Source: a bacterium (GTDB lineage Bacteria; Cyanobacteriota; Vampirovibrionia; Gastranaerophilales; Gastranaerophilaceae). Taken from it: a stretch of DNA of 64,000 nt. The stretch lies in contig JAGAJM010000004.1 in NCBI GenBank assembly GCA_017626055.1, positions 340,698 through 404,697 on the forward strand, written 5' to 3'. Positions 9,662 through 20,002 of the stretch are shown one piece after another (the first letter of the stretch is position 1; every line of letters starts with the position of its first letter). The notes under the pieces are model-generated. The model was not told where the DNA came from. It ran no database searches and saw nothing but the letters and a program-made list of their open reading frames with translations. A program made the position numbers and the translations under genes.

Positions 9662-10273
9662 ATGACATACGGTGTACCTTATTCTTTTGTCCCTGGGACA
9701 AAAGCGAAAGCTGATGAAGTAAATGCAAACTTCATCGATGTTTTGACGAAAATTGAAGATACAAATTTGCGTATTGATGAGGCAAATTCTAGTGCCGATT
9801 CAAAAAATGCTGAAATATCTTCGCAATTTGAAGAAGTAGAATCTACATTGGCACAAAGAGCAAATCTTGATTTATCAAATCTTTCAGATACAGGGAAAGC
9901 AGTATTATCCGCCAAAGCAAATGCTACGGATCTTGATGGTAATTGGACATACAAATTTTTAGCATTGGCTAGTGCTGCAACTTTATCTAATACTGCAAAT
10001 ACTACATATTCTCTTGCTAGTTATTTGCCTAATGATGGAAGAACTTACGAAGTGTTATTTTCTTTCAATGGTAGTGCGACAGCAGCATCACAATATAACA
10101 TTGATACTGGTTTTGGCACAGTATATTGTTTTGCACCCATAAAGACAAATATATCTGGATGTATGATTTTGCCTGTAACTACACGTAGGACAATTATAAT
10201 ACAACCAACAACATTAACGAGTGGAACGAATAAATATTCATTCAGAGTAAATGGTTATAGAAAGGTTAGGTAG
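9662..10273 (+). CDS. Phage tail-fibre-like protein (domesticated)
   Basis: 203 aa from ATG 9662, preceded by AGAAAGGA. The N-terminus YSFVPGTKAKADEVNANFID is the characteristic opening of many phage tail-fibre or receptor-binding proteins. A short helical segment (about 25-70) and a beta-rich, T/S/N-rich C-terminal half follow (TTYSLASYLPNDGRTYEVLF, later FRVNGYRKV). It is followed 3 bp later by a small partner gene, and there are no other phage genes nearby. This looks like a tail-fibre pair left from a prophage, or a phage-derived adhesin retained by the cell. Confidence 0.6.
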   Translation: MTYGVPYSFVPGTKAKADEVNANFIDVLTKIEDTNLRIDEANSSADSKNAEISSQFEEVESTLAQRANLDLSNLSDTGKAVLSAKANATDLDGNWTYKFLALASAATLSNTANTTYSLASYLPNDGRTYEVLFSFNGSATAASQYNIDTGFGTVYCFAPIKTNISGCMILPVTTRRTIIIQPTTLTSGTNKYSFRVNGYRKVR

Positions 10274-10276
10274 ATT

Positions 10277-10657
10277 ATGAAATATTATATTTTTGTAGAA
10301 AAAGATGGCTCTGTGAATGGTTGTGGTCAATGTGAACAATTAACAGAAGGTGTAAAAAATATCGAAGTAAGTGTCGATGTTTATAACTCATTTTCAGAAG
10401 ATAGTTTAAGATATGTTTATTCAAATGGGAAAATCATTCCAAATCCGAATTATGAAAATGACAAGCAAATTTTCTTTATAAAAGAACGAATAGATGCTAT
10501 TTATAAAGAATTAGATGAGCTTGATATAAAACGTATTAGAGCAGTTTGCGAAGATGAAGTTAAAGATGAAAAAACTGGAGAAACGTGGCTAGATTATTAC
10601 AATTCTCAAGTATATGATTTGCGGATTGAATTAGCTAGTCTTAACGCTCAATTATAA
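10277..10657 (+). CDS. Small protein paired with the tail-fibre gene
   Basis: 126 aa. The N-terminal half is beta-like (MKYYIFVEKDGSVNGCGQC). The C-terminal half is a predicted coiled-coil helix (FIKERIDAIYKELDELDIKR, then LRIELASLNAQL). Size, position and helical tail resemble tail-fibre assembly/chaperone proteins encoded directly after fibres, but no family is identified. A strong terminator follows it. Confidence 0.55.
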   Translation: MKYYIFVEKDGSVNGCGQCEQLTEGVKNIEVSVDVYNSFSEDSLRYVYSNGKIIPNPNYENDKQIFFIKERIDAIYKELDELDIKRIRAVCEDEVKDEKTGETWLDYYNSQVYDLRIELASLNAQL

Positions 10658-10669
10658 TCCCGTCAATAG

Positions 10670-10697
10670 ACGCCCCGAGTATTCGGGGCGTTTGTTA
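10670..10697 (+). terminator. Rho-independent terminator
   Basis: Perfect GC-rich stem ACGCCCCGA / TCGGGGCGT with 4-nt loop GTAT, followed by TTGTT. It closes the tail-fibre pair. Confidence 0.8.
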
Positions 10698-10751
10698 TAA
10701 TTGTATTTTTGTTATATAAAGATATATGTATAAAATATTAAAAGGTGATAA

Positions 10752-11396
10752 ATGTTCAGTGTTATAAAACGAGGAATTATAAAAGTTAGTGAAGATATCA
10801 AGGTTATCTATGATAATGACCCAGCTGCAAAAAATATTTTGGAAGTAATTTTGTGTTACCCTGGGTTACATGCAATTGTTGCGTATAGATTCGCCCATAG
10901 ATTACATAAATGGCATATCCCACTTATCCCTCGTATAATTTCTTACTGTACAAGAATTATCACAGGTATTGAAATTCACCCTGGAGCAAGAATTGGTAGA
11001 AGATTTTTTATTGATCATGGCGAAGGTGTTGTTATTGGTGAAACTACAATTGTTGGGGATGATGTTTTGCTATATCAACAGGTAACTTTAGGTGGTACAG
11101 GTAAAGAATCTGGTAAACGCCATCCGACTTTGGGTAATAAAGTTATTGTTGGTGCGGGTGCTAAGGTTTTGGGAAATATCACGATTGGAGATAATGTTAG
11201 AATTGGCGCAGGTTCAGTTGTTGTTGAAGATGTTCCTGAATCTTCAACTGTTGTTGGTGTTCCAGGTAGAGTTGTTCATCGAGCAGTAACTGATGCTCAA
11301 GGTAATTTGATGCACAATAGGATTCCAGACCCTATTAAGTGTGAAATTAATAAATTAAAAGCAGAGATAGAAATTCTAAAAAATAAAGAAAATTAG
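10752..11396 (+). CDS. cysE: Serine O-acetyltransferase
   Basis: 214 aa. It acetylates L-serine with acetyl-CoA to O-acetylserine, the first step of cysteine synthesis, in the cytoplasm. Residues ~70-185 are a left-handed beta-helix of hexapeptide repeats, with the CysE signature [20 protein letters not shown] and [11 protein letters not shown]. The catalytic Asp-His pair (FIDHGEG) is present. The N-terminal helical domain is short, as in the ~200-aa class of CysE. The C-terminal [10 protein letters not shown] tail is typical. AAAGGTG precedes the ATG. No cysteine-synthase gene is adjacent. Confidence 0.93.
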   Translation: MFSVIKRGIIKVSEDIKVIYDNDPAAKNILEVILCYPGLHAIVAYRFAHRLHKWHIPLIPRIISYCTRIITGIEIHPGARIGRRFFIDHGEGVVIGETTIVGDDVLLYQQVTLGGTGKESGKRHPTLGNKVIVGAGAKVLGNITIGDNVRIGAGSVVVEDVPESSTVVGVPGRVVHRAVTDAQGNLMHNRIPDPIKCEINKLKAEIEILKNKEN

Positions 11397-11461
11397 ATAT
11401 TGCATCATCTTGACTTTAGGGCGCTTATATGAGATACCATTCTTATATAGGAGTGGCTTAT

Positions 11462-12478
11462 ATGGTTAAAGTTTCTGTTATTATTCCAGTTTATAACGTT
11501 GAAAAATACCTTAGAGAATGTCTTGATAGTTTATTAGGTCAAACCTTAGAAGATATAGAGCTGATTTGTATAAATGATGGATCAACTGATAGTTCATTAG
11601 AAATTTTACAAGAGTATGCAAATAAAGACGAGAGAATTAAAATTTTCGATAAAGAAAATGAGGGACAAGGTGTAGGTCGCAATATTGGAATAAAAAATGC
11701 GACTGGTGAATTTATCTCCTTTGTTAATCCAGATGATTGGGTTGAGCTTGATATGTATGAAAAAATGTATAATCAAGCTAAAGAACTAAATTCTCAAGTT
11801 GTATTTTGTGATTACAAAAAAATTCAAGAGTGGGATGGTAAATCTTCACGTCCAAAAATTTTTAAAAAAGCAGTTTCTTTAACTAAATCTAAGCCAATAA
11901 AAGTTCCAGTTGGTCAAAATATTAAAAAACCTATTTTATATAGTAGTTTTTTGGTTGCGCCTTGTTATACTAAAAATGGTATATATGAAACATCTATGAT
12001 TAAAGAAAATTCCATACGTTATGCGGATTTTCGCTCATATGAAGATATAATGTTTCTAGTGAGAACGATTGTTTTAGCACAAAATATTTCTTATATAAAT
12101 TCTCCACTGTACAATTATAGAATTAAGAAATTTTCTACAATAAAAGCGAATGAAGAACGCTATATAGATTTGATAAATATTACTAAGGCGGTAAAAGATT
12201 ATTTATTAAACCAAGGTTTGATGGATGATTTTGAGTCGAATTTTGAATATTTTTGTGTATCAAACATTTATAGAGTGTATCTTTCGTTAACTTCTGAAGA
12301 TTATAAAAGAAATCTACTAGAGCTTAGTGAAGAAGTTTTAGATGAGCATTTACTTGCAGAATTACAAAAGAAAATTCTATGCAATTTTAGTGTTTGGAAA
12401 AAGTTGTTGCTAAATCCAAAAAACTATAAGCAACAATTAGAGAATGATTTTTATTTAAGAAAATATTTAAACAGATAA
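11462..12478 (+). CDS. Family 2 glycosyltransferase
   Basis: 338 aa from ATG 11462, chosen because AGGAG (11449-11453) is correctly spaced. GT-A fold: KVSVIIPVYNVEKYLRECLD at the N-terminus, CINDGSTDSS, then the GxGxxRNxGI region and NPDDWVELDMYEKM containing the metal-binding Asp pair. The C-terminal third is helical. It transfers a sugar from a nucleotide donor to a surface glycan; the acceptor cannot be inferred, as there are no other polysaccharide genes nearby. Confidence 0.88.
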   Translation: MVKVSVIIPVYNVEKYLRECLDSLLGQTLEDIELICINDGSTDSSLEILQEYANKDERIKIFDKENEGQGVGRNIGIKNATGEFISFVNPDDWVELDMYEKMYNQAKELNSQVVFCDYKKIQEWDGKSSRPKIFKKAVSLTKSKPIKVPVGQNIKKPILYSSFLVAPCYTKNGIYETSMIKENSIRYADFRSYEDIMFLVRTIVLAQNISYINSPLYNYRIKKFSTIKANEERYIDLINITKAVKDYLLNQGLMDDFESNFEYFCVSNIYRVYLSLTSEDYKRNLLELSEEVLDEHLLAELQKKILCNFSVWKKLLLNPKNYKQQLENDFYLRKYLNR

Positions 12479-12480
12479 CA

Positions 12481-12516
12481 AAAAAGGACTTAGTAAAAAC
12501 TAAGTCCTTTTTTATT
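12481..12516. terminator. Bidirectional Rho-independent terminator
   Basis: AAAAAAGGACTTAG / CTAAGTCCTTTTTT stem with a ~6-nt A-rich loop, between the convergent glycosyltransferase and groEL genes. A and T runs on both sides let it work in either direction. Confidence 0.8.
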
Positions 12517-12544
12517 GTTTTTATGTATGGCCGAGGACTGTCTT

Positions 12545-12647
12545 GGATTTTGCTGAGCTCAAACGAGTATTCATTTCGCATTCGCTGTCATTCATATCGT
12601 TTTCGCACCTTACGGGACTACGCTATGCTCCGCCCTACGCAAAATCC
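12545..12647. repeat. Inverted-repeat-bounded GC-richer element downstream of groEL
   Basis: GGATTTTGC (12545-12553) and its exact reverse complement GCAAAATCC (12639-12647) bound 85 bp of sequence clearly richer in GC than the neighbourhood (ACCTTACGGGACTACGCTAT in the middle). It sits between a terminator and the groEL stop codon. It could be a REP/MITE-like element or a structured 3' RNA; no gene is visible in it. Confidence 0.4.
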
Positions 12648-12648
12648 G

Positions 12649-14322
<1,674 letters not shown>

Positions 14323-14325
14323 TTA

Positions 14326-14610
14326 TTACTCAATAATTGCTAGTGCATCTTTGATTGATAAAATTTTGTATTCAGTACCATCGATTTTAACATCTGTACC
14401 TGAGTATTTAGCGTAAAGGATTACATCCCCAACTTTAACATCCATTGGTTCTCTTTCGCCTTTGTCATTTAATTTGCCAAGACCAACAGCAACAACTTCA
14501 CCTCTTTGTGGTTTTTCTTTAGCACTATCTGGGATAAAGATACCACCTGAAGTTTGTTCAGTTTCTTCTACAACTTTAATAACAATTCTTTCACCTAATG
14601 GTTTAATCAT
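14326..14610 (-). CDS. groS: Co-chaperonin GroES (Hsp10)
   Basis: 94 aa, full length. It caps the GroEL ring. Signature IKPLGERIVIKVVEETEQTS at the N-terminus, the mobile-loop GGIFIPDSAKEKPQRGEVVA, and C-terminal DGTEYKILSIKDALAII. First gene of the groES-groEL operon, with AAAAGGAGAG before the ATG. The 118 bp before it are very AT-rich and show no TTAGCACTC-type repeat. Confidence 0.97.
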   Translation of the reverse strand: MIKPLGERIVIKVVEETEQTSGGIFIPDSAKEKPQRGEVVAVGLGKLNDKGEREPMDVKVGDVILYAKYSGTDVKIDGTEYKILSIKDALAIIE

Positions 14611-14731
14611 AATTTCTCTCCTTTTTACTATAACAATTATATTTATATAACGAAAATGAGGAAATATTAATAAATTTAAGGAAAAATTAATTATTTAAAA
14701 GCTAAAAAATTTACATAAAATTTATTCATTG

Positions 14732-14737
14732 TATAAT
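14732..14737 (+). promoter_or_regulatory. -10 box of a predicted leaderless gmk promoter
   Basis: TATAAT followed by 6 nt and then ATG 14744, so transcription would start at or next to the A of the start codon. No ribosome-binding site can fit. TTTACA at 14710-14715 is a possible -35 at 16-bp spacing. Confidence 0.65.
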
Positions 14738-14743
14738 ATCTCT

Positions 14744-15313
14744 ATGAATAAAAAATTGTTTGTTATATCAGGATGTTCTGGTGTCGGAAAAGGCACAGTT
14801 TTAAAAGAATTTATGGCAAGAAATTCGCAAGACTTTATCTTGTCTGTTTCTTGTACAACAAGAGCACCAAGACCTGGTGAGGTTGATGGTGTAAATTATT
14901 TCTTTTTAACTCGTGAAGAATTTGAAAAAAGTGTTGTTGAAGACAAATTTTTAGAACACGCACAATTTGCAGGAAATTGTTACGGAACAAAGAAAAAATA
15001 TATCAAACAAAAGTTTGAAGAAGGGTATAATATTATCCTTGAAATTGAAACTCAAGGTGCTTTACAAGTTAAGAAAAAAATGCCAGAGGCAGTTTTGATA
15101 TTTATTGCACCACCTGGAGTTGGGGTAGAAGAATTAGAAAAACGATTAAGAGGTAGAAATACCGAAGATGAGGCAACTATTCAACGTCGTTTAGAAGAAG
15201 CAAAAATTGAATTAGAACGTTCAAAACAATATGATTATGTTGTAATCAATGATGATTTGGAACGTGCAATAGCTGAAGTTGAAAGCATTACCCGAAAAGA
15301 ATTGGAGGAGTAG
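14744..15313 (+). CDS. gmk: Guanylate kinase
   Basis: 189 aa. Phosphorylates GMP to GDP with ATP. P-loop FVISGCSGVGKGTVLKEF at the N-terminus; GMP-binding TTRAPRPGEVDGVNYFF; C-terminal YDYVVINDDLERA. Start chosen at ATG 14744; an upstream TTG lies within the -10 box. It heads a plus-strand operon gmk-coaBC-Nif3-hydE-dxs-like. In many bacteria rpoZ lies between gmk and coaBC; here coaBC begins at the next base after the gmk stop, with no rpoZ. Confidence 0.95.
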   Translation: MNKKLFVISGCSGVGKGTVLKEFMARNSQDFILSVSCTTRAPRPGEVDGVNYFFLTREEFEKSVVEDKFLEHAQFAGNCYGTKKKYIKQKFEEGYNIILEIETQGALQVKKKMPEAVLIFIAPPGVGVEELEKRLRGRNTEDEATIQRRLEEAKIELERSKQYDYVVINDDLERAIAEVESITRKELEE

Positions 15314-16495
15314 ATGCTTAAAGGGAAGTGTATTTTAGTAGGGATTACAGGTGGAATTGCAGCATACAAAATCTGTGAACTTATTAGAATGTACAAAAAA
15401 AATGGTGCGGATGTAAAAGTTATTTGTACTCCAAACGCAATGAATTTTGTTACTAAATTGACGCTTCAAAATTTATCTCAAAATGAAGTTTATGTACAAG
15501 AGTTTGATGTAAAAGAGTGGAAACCAGAACATATCTCTTTGGCTGATGAAGCTGATATTATGGTTATTGCCCCAGCTACTGCAAATACTATTTCAAAAAT
15601 CGCTCAAGGAATTGCTGACAATCTTTTAACATCTGTTGCTTGTGCATTTTCTAAAAAAATAATTATTGCACCTGCGATGAATTGTAATATGTGGAATAAT
15701 GAAACTGTTCAAGAAAATATTAAAAAATTACAATCTAAGGGTGTTGAAATTTTAGAGCCAGAAAGTGGATTTTTAGCGTGTGGTTATTTAGGTAAAGGCA
15801 GATTATGTTCATTAGAGAAAATATTTAATGAAACAGTTGAGGCTCTAAGTTACTCTCAAAAACTCGCAGGTAAAAAGGTTGTAATCACATCAGGTGGAAC
15901 AATTGAGGATATTGATCCTGTCCGTTATATTTCAAATTATTCATCTGGGAAAATGGGTTTTGCTTTGGCAAATGTTGCAAAAGAAATGGGTGCAGAAGTA
16001 GTTTTAATTACAACAAAACCATTTGAAGCTCCTTATAAAATTGTAAAAGTTAAATCAGCTCTTGATATGCAAAAAGCGGTGGAAGACGAATTTGAGACCT
16101 CTGATATTGTTATTATGGCGGCTGCGGTTGCAGATTACAGAGTTAAAAATCAAGCTGAGCAAAAAATGAAAAAAGTTGCAGGGGTAAACGAAACATTGAC
16201 TTTGGAATTGGTTCAAAATCCTGATATTTTAAAATGTTTATGCGAAAAGAAAATTCATCAATTAGTTGTTGGATTTTGTGCAGAAAGCGAAAATTTATTA
16301 GAAAATGCAAAAGAAAAAATCGCTAAAAAGGGTTGTGATTATTTGATTGCAAATGATATTTCAAGAAGTGATATTGGTTTTTCATCTGATGACAATGAGG
16401 TTACAATTTTGGAAAAATCAGGAAAAATAGAAAAATTAGAAAAAGCATCTAAAAAGGTTATTGCAAGGAAAATATTAGAGTATATTTATGAATAA
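15314..16495 (+). CDS. coaBC: Bifunctional phosphopantothenoylcysteine decarboxylase / phosphopantothenate-cysteine ligase
   Basis: 393 aa. It couples cysteine to 4'-phosphopantothenate and decarboxylates the product to phosphopantetheine in coenzyme A synthesis. N-terminal flavin-dependent CoaC domain (about 1-180): LVGITGGIAAYKICELIR, later IAPAMNCNMW, and the lid cysteine in FLACGYLGKGRL. C-terminal CoaB ligase (about 185-393): VVITSGGTIEDIDPVRYISN, SSGKMGFALA and NDIS. The start directly abuts the gmk stop, with GGAGG inside the gmk end. Confidence 0.95.
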   Translation: MLKGKCILVGITGGIAAYKICELIRMYKKNGADVKVICTPNAMNFVTKLTLQNLSQNEVYVQEFDVKEWKPEHISLADEADIMVIAPATANTISKIAQGIADNLLTSVACAFSKKIIIAPAMNCNMWNNETVQENIKKLQSKGVEILEPESGFLACGYLGKGRLCSLEKIFNETVEALSYSQKLAGKKVVITSGGTIEDIDPVRYISNYSSGKMGFALANVAKEMGAEVVLITTKPFEAPYKIVKVKSALDMQKAVEDEFETSDIVIMAAAVADYRVKNQAEQKMKKVAGVNETLTLELVQNPDILKCLCEKKIHQLVVGFCAESENLLENAKEKIAKKGCDYLIANDISRSDIGFSSDDNEVTILEKSGKIEKLEKASKKVIARKILEYIYE

Positions 16496-17180
16496 ATACG
16501 AAATCATTAGAAAAATTGAAAATTTTGCACCTGTGGAAACTGCAGAAGCGTGGGATTGTGTTGGTTTTATGGTAGAAACCAAACGAGAAAATGTTTATAG
16601 AATAATGGTTTGTTTGACTGTTACGGATATGGTTGTAGCTCAAGCAAGGCGTCAAGAATGTGATATGATAATTTCTCATCATCCATTATTTGAAGTCCCT
16701 ATTTCTTGGGCTGATATTGATATTTATTCGGCTCATACAAATCTGGATAAGGCAAAAGGTGGTACAACTGATACTATAATTGATGCGTTATATTTGGATG
16801 ATTATAAGATTGAAATCGAGCACGAATTTTTGAGAATGATTGATTTTAAAAAAGATGTTTCTATTGATGAATTTGTCGAAATGTTTAGAGGGTTATCTCC
16901 AAATGTTCGTTATATAAATAATAAAAAGGTTGATTCTGTGCGAAAAGTTGCTTTTTGTGCAGGTAGTGGTTCGGAATTTATTTCGGAAGCAAAAGATTTA
17001 GGTGCTGATGCTTTAGTTACTGGAGATTTAAAATTCCATACTGCGTTGGATTCAGATATCGTAGTGGTTGATATGGGTCATTTTGAGTCTGAAATTATCA
17101 TTCGTCCAGTGTTGAAAAACCTTGTGGGCGAGGGTATTGAAGTTATTTATGCGGAAGAAAAATCACCTTTCATATATTAG
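16488..17180 (+). CDS. Nif3-like dinuclear metal centre protein
   Basis: 230 aa, somewhat shorter than typical YbgI/NIF3 proteins (~250-280). Family marks: WDCVGFMVE near the N-terminus (usually WDNVGL), IISHHPLF with the metal-ligand histidines, YSAHTNLDKAKGG, and C-terminal ADALVTGDLKFHTA and DMGHFESE. Biochemical function is unsettled in the family. The start overlaps the coaBC end by 8 bp (translational coupling). Confidence 0.88.
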   Translation: MNKYEIIRKIENFAPVETAEAWDCVGFMVETKRENVYRIMVCLTVTDMVVAQARRQECDMIISHHPLFEVPISWADIDIYSAHTNLDKAKGGTTDTIIDALYLDDYKIEIEHEFLRMIDFKKDVSIDEFVEMFRGLSPNVRYINNKKVDSVRKVAFCAGSGSEFISEAKDLGADALVTGDLKFHTALDSDIVVVDMGHFESEIIIRPVLKNLVGEGIEVIYAEEKSPFIY

Positions 17181-17200
17181 GGTAGGGTAAATATTAAAAA

Positions 17201-18199
17201 ATGACAGAATTTACAAGAGATGAGATAATTGAAATTTTAAAAGATGATACCAAAAATGATTGGCTATTTTCTCTTGCAGACGAAGTTAGAAAAAAATATG
17301 TTGGGGATGAAATTCATCTAAGAGCATTGATTGAATATACAAACATTTGTAAAAATGCTTGCAAATATTGTGGTTTAAGATGTGAAAACAGACAACTTGA
17401 ACGTTATAGATTGACCCCTGAAGAAATCATAAATCAAGCATATAATGCTGTTGAGATGGGGTTTAAGACAGTTGTTTTACAAGGTGGAGAAGACGCTTTT
17501 TTCTCGAAAGATGTGATGTGCGAAATAATTACAGAAATTAAAAGAGCAGATGTTGCTCTAACTTTGAGTTTAGGGGAAAGAAGTTATAATGACTTGAAGG
17601 CTTTTCGCAAATGTGGTGCTGATAGGTATTTAATCAGAATTGAAACAACTGATAGAAAATTGTATAGAAAAATGCATCCTTATATGGATTTCGATAATCG
17701 AGTAAGATGTTTGAGAGATTTGAAATCTTTAGGTTATGAGGTTGGTACAGGTTGCCTTGTAGGTTTACCTGAACAAACTATTGAATCTTTAGCTGATGAT
17801 ATTTTATTCTTCAAAGAAATTGGTGCTGATATGATTGGTATTGGGCCATTGATTGCTCATCCTCAAACCCCATTAAAAGATGCTCAAAATGGAAGTTTAA
17901 TTTTAGCTTTAAAAGTTATGGCATTAACAAGAATTATACTTAAGGATATAAATATTCCAGCTACAACAGCAATGGAAACTTTAGATCCAAATGGCAGAAT
18001 TATGGCTTTGCAGTGTGGAGCTAACGTTGTTATGCCTAATTTATCACTGGAAGAACATCAAGCGAAGTATGAAATTTACCCAAACAAAGGTATAAATAGC
18101 TTGCCTTTAGAGGGTGAAAACTCGCTAGAAGCGAAATTGTTATCAATTGGTAGAACGGTTTCTACTGGTTATGGATATAGAAACAAGGAGAGAAACTAA
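17201..18199 (+). CDS. hydE: [FeFe]-hydrogenase H-cluster radical SAM maturase HydE
   Basis: 332 aa. The radical SAM enzyme works with HydF and HydG to build the diiron site of [FeFe] hydrogenase. The CX3CX2C motif is in CKNACKYCGLRCENR; VVLQGGEDAFF, GVGPLI-like (GIGPLIAHPQTPL) and VMPNLSLEEHQAKYEIYP are characteristic of HydE rather than BioB. The second cluster's cysteines seem absent, as in many HydE. No clear ribosome-binding site; 20 bp after the Nif3 gene. hydF, hydG and hydA are not in the window. It implies hydrogen metabolism and anaerobiosis. Confidence 0.85.
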   Translation: MTEFTRDEIIEILKDDTKNDWLFSLADEVRKKYVGDEIHLRALIEYTNICKNACKYCGLRCENRQLERYRLTPEEIINQAYNAVEMGFKTVVLQGGEDAFFSKDVMCEIITEIKRADVALTLSLGERSYNDLKAFRKCGADRYLIRIETTDRKLYRKMHPYMDFDNRVRCLRDLKSLGYEVGTGCLVGLPEQTIESLADDILFFKEIGADMIGIGPLIAHPQTPLKDAQNGSLILALKVMALTRIILKDINIPATTAMETLDPNGRIMALQCGANVVMPNLSLEEHQAKYEIYPNKGINSLPLEGENSLEAKLLSIGRTVSTGYGYRNKERN

Positions 18200-19947
18200 T
18201 GATTTTAGATAGAATAAATATGCCAAGTGATTTAAGAAGTCTAACAGTTGAAGAAATGAAAACTTTGGCATCTGAAATGCGTGAAGTAATTATCAAGAAA
18301 GTTAATACAATAGGTGGTCATATGGGACCAAATTTAGGGATTGTAGAAGCTACTATTGCTATGCATGATGTTTTCAATTCTCCAGTTGATAAGATTGTGT
18401 ATGATGTATCTCACCAATGTTATCCGCATAAAATTTTGACAGGAAGAAAAGAAGGTTTTACAGATGCTGATAAATATTTAAAATATACAGGTTACACTGC
18501 ACCAGAAGAAAGTGAACACGATTTATTTAAAATTGGTCATACTTCAACTTCAGTTTCTTTGGCTTGTGGTGTGGCTAAAGCTCGTGATATCAAAGGTGAA
18601 ACACATAATGTAATTGCACTTATTGGTGATGGCTCATTAAGTGGTGGTGAAGCCTTGGAAGGGTTAGATAATGCTGCGACTTTAGGTTCAAATTTCATTG
18701 TAATAGTTAATGATAATGAAATGTCTATTGCCGAAAACTATGGCGGTTTGTATGACAATCTTAAACTTTTGAGAGATACAAATGGACAAGCTGAATGTAA
18801 TTTCTTTAAGTCTTTAGGTTTTGATTATTTGTATATCGAAGAAGGCAATGATGTTGAAAAATTGATTGAAGCCTTTAGCAAGGTTAAAGATACAACTTGT
18901 CCAGTTGTGGTTCATATTCATACTGAAAAAGGTTGTGGTTTAGAATTAGCAGAAAAAAATAAAGAAGCTTTTCACTGGATGGTTCCTGGGTTGGTTGATA
19001 ATTTTGGCAAACCTCAAACTGAATATGAATGTTATGAATCTATTACAAAGAAATTTATTTCAGATAAAGCGGAAAAGGGTGAGCCTGTTGTTGCAATAAA
19101 TGCTGGAACCCCTGGGGTGTTTGGTTTTACTAAAGATTTTAGACAAAAGTTAGGTAAGCATTATACTGATGTTGGAATCGCTGAAGAACATGCAGTGGCT
19201 TATGCTTCAGCTTTAGCAAAATGTGGTGCAAAACCGATATTCTGTGTAATGAGTTCGTTTGTTCAAAGAACATATGACCAAATGTCGCAGGATTTATGTT
19301 TAAATAATTCACCGATTACAATGCTTGTTCATTGGGGAGGCTTGTCTGGTGCTGATGCAACTCACCTTTGCTCATTTGATATGTCATTGATTAGCAATAT
19401 CCCAAATATGGTTTATCTTGCTCCAACTTGCAAGGAAGAATATCAAGCAATGCTTGAGTACTCATATAATCAGAACGAACATCCAGTTGCAATTCGAGTG
19501 CCAGCTGGTATGTTAGTTTCAACTGGGGAAAAAGATACAACCGATTATTCTCAATTGAATAAATTTAAACTTGTTGAAAAAGGTGAAAAAGTTGCGATTT
19601 TAGGTTTGGGTAATTTCTTCGCTTTGGCTAAAGAAGTGAAAGATGTTTTAAAAACTCAAGGAATTGGTGCAACTTTAATTAATCCAAAATTTATTACAGG
19701 AGTTGATAGTGAACTTTTAGAAGGTTTAAAATCAAATCACTCAGTTGTTGTTACCCTTGAAGATGGTATGTTAGATGGTGGTTTTGGTGAAAAAGTTGCA
19801 AGATTTTATGGTAATTCTGATATGAAAGTCCTAAACTTTGGTGGATTGAAAGAATTTACTGATAGAGTTTCAATTGATGAGCTTTATGAACGTTACCATT
19901 TAACGCCAGAATTAATTGTTAAGGATGTAACAAAAATATTAAAATAA
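18199..19947 (+). CDS. dxs: 1-deoxy-D-xylulose-5-phosphate synthase-like enzyme (divergent)
   Basis: 582 aa, a thiamine-diphosphate enzyme; true DXS makes DXP from pyruvate and glyceraldehyde 3-phosphate for isoprenoids. DXS-type motifs: GGHMGPNLGIVEATIAMH, SHQCYPHKILTGRKEGF, GHTSTSVSLACG, GDGSLSGGEALEGLDNA, DVGIAEEHAVAYA and FVQRTYDQM. Differences from canonical DXS: about 40 aa shorter; GADGxTH is GADATH (one residue missing); the conserved RxPRG-type motif reads RVPAG. It may be the DXS of this lineage or a paralogue with another substrate. Start overlaps the hydE stop (TAATG). Confidence 0.65.
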   Translation: MILDRINMPSDLRSLTVEEMKTLASEMREVIIKKVNTIGGHMGPNLGIVEATIAMHDVFNSPVDKIVYDVSHQCYPHKILTGRKEGFTDADKYLKYTGYTAPEESEHDLFKIGHTSTSVSLACGVAKARDIKGETHNVIALIGDGSLSGGEALEGLDNAATLGSNFIVIVNDNEMSIAENYGGLYDNLKLLRDTNGQAECNFFKSLGFDYLYIEEGNDVEKLIEAFSKVKDTTCPVVVHIHTEKGCGLELAEKNKEAFHWMVPGLVDNFGKPQTEYECYESITKKFISDKAEKGEPVVAINAGTPGVFGFTKDFRQKLGKHYTDVGIAEEHAVAYASALAKCGAKPIFCVMSSFVQRTYDQMSQDLCLNNSPITMLVHWGGLSGADATHLCSFDMSLISNIPNMVYLAPTCKEEYQAMLEYSYNQNEHPVAIRVPAGMLVSTGEKDTTDYSQLNKFKLVEKGEKVAILGLGNFFALAKEVKDVLKTQGIGATLINPKFITGVDSELLEGLKSNHSVVVTLEDGMLDGGFGEKVARFYGNSDMKVLNFGGLKEFTDRVSIDELYERYHLTPELIVKDVTKILK

Positions 19948-20002
19948 TTAGCAAAAAATATTTTTTACAATTTTTATAAGGGTATAACTCAAAGGAGATA
20001 CT

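Noticed and set aside
14611..14731. CIRCE (HrcA) operator upstream of groES
   Set aside because: No TTAGCACTC-N9-GAGTGCTAA or close variant is present in the AT-rich region.
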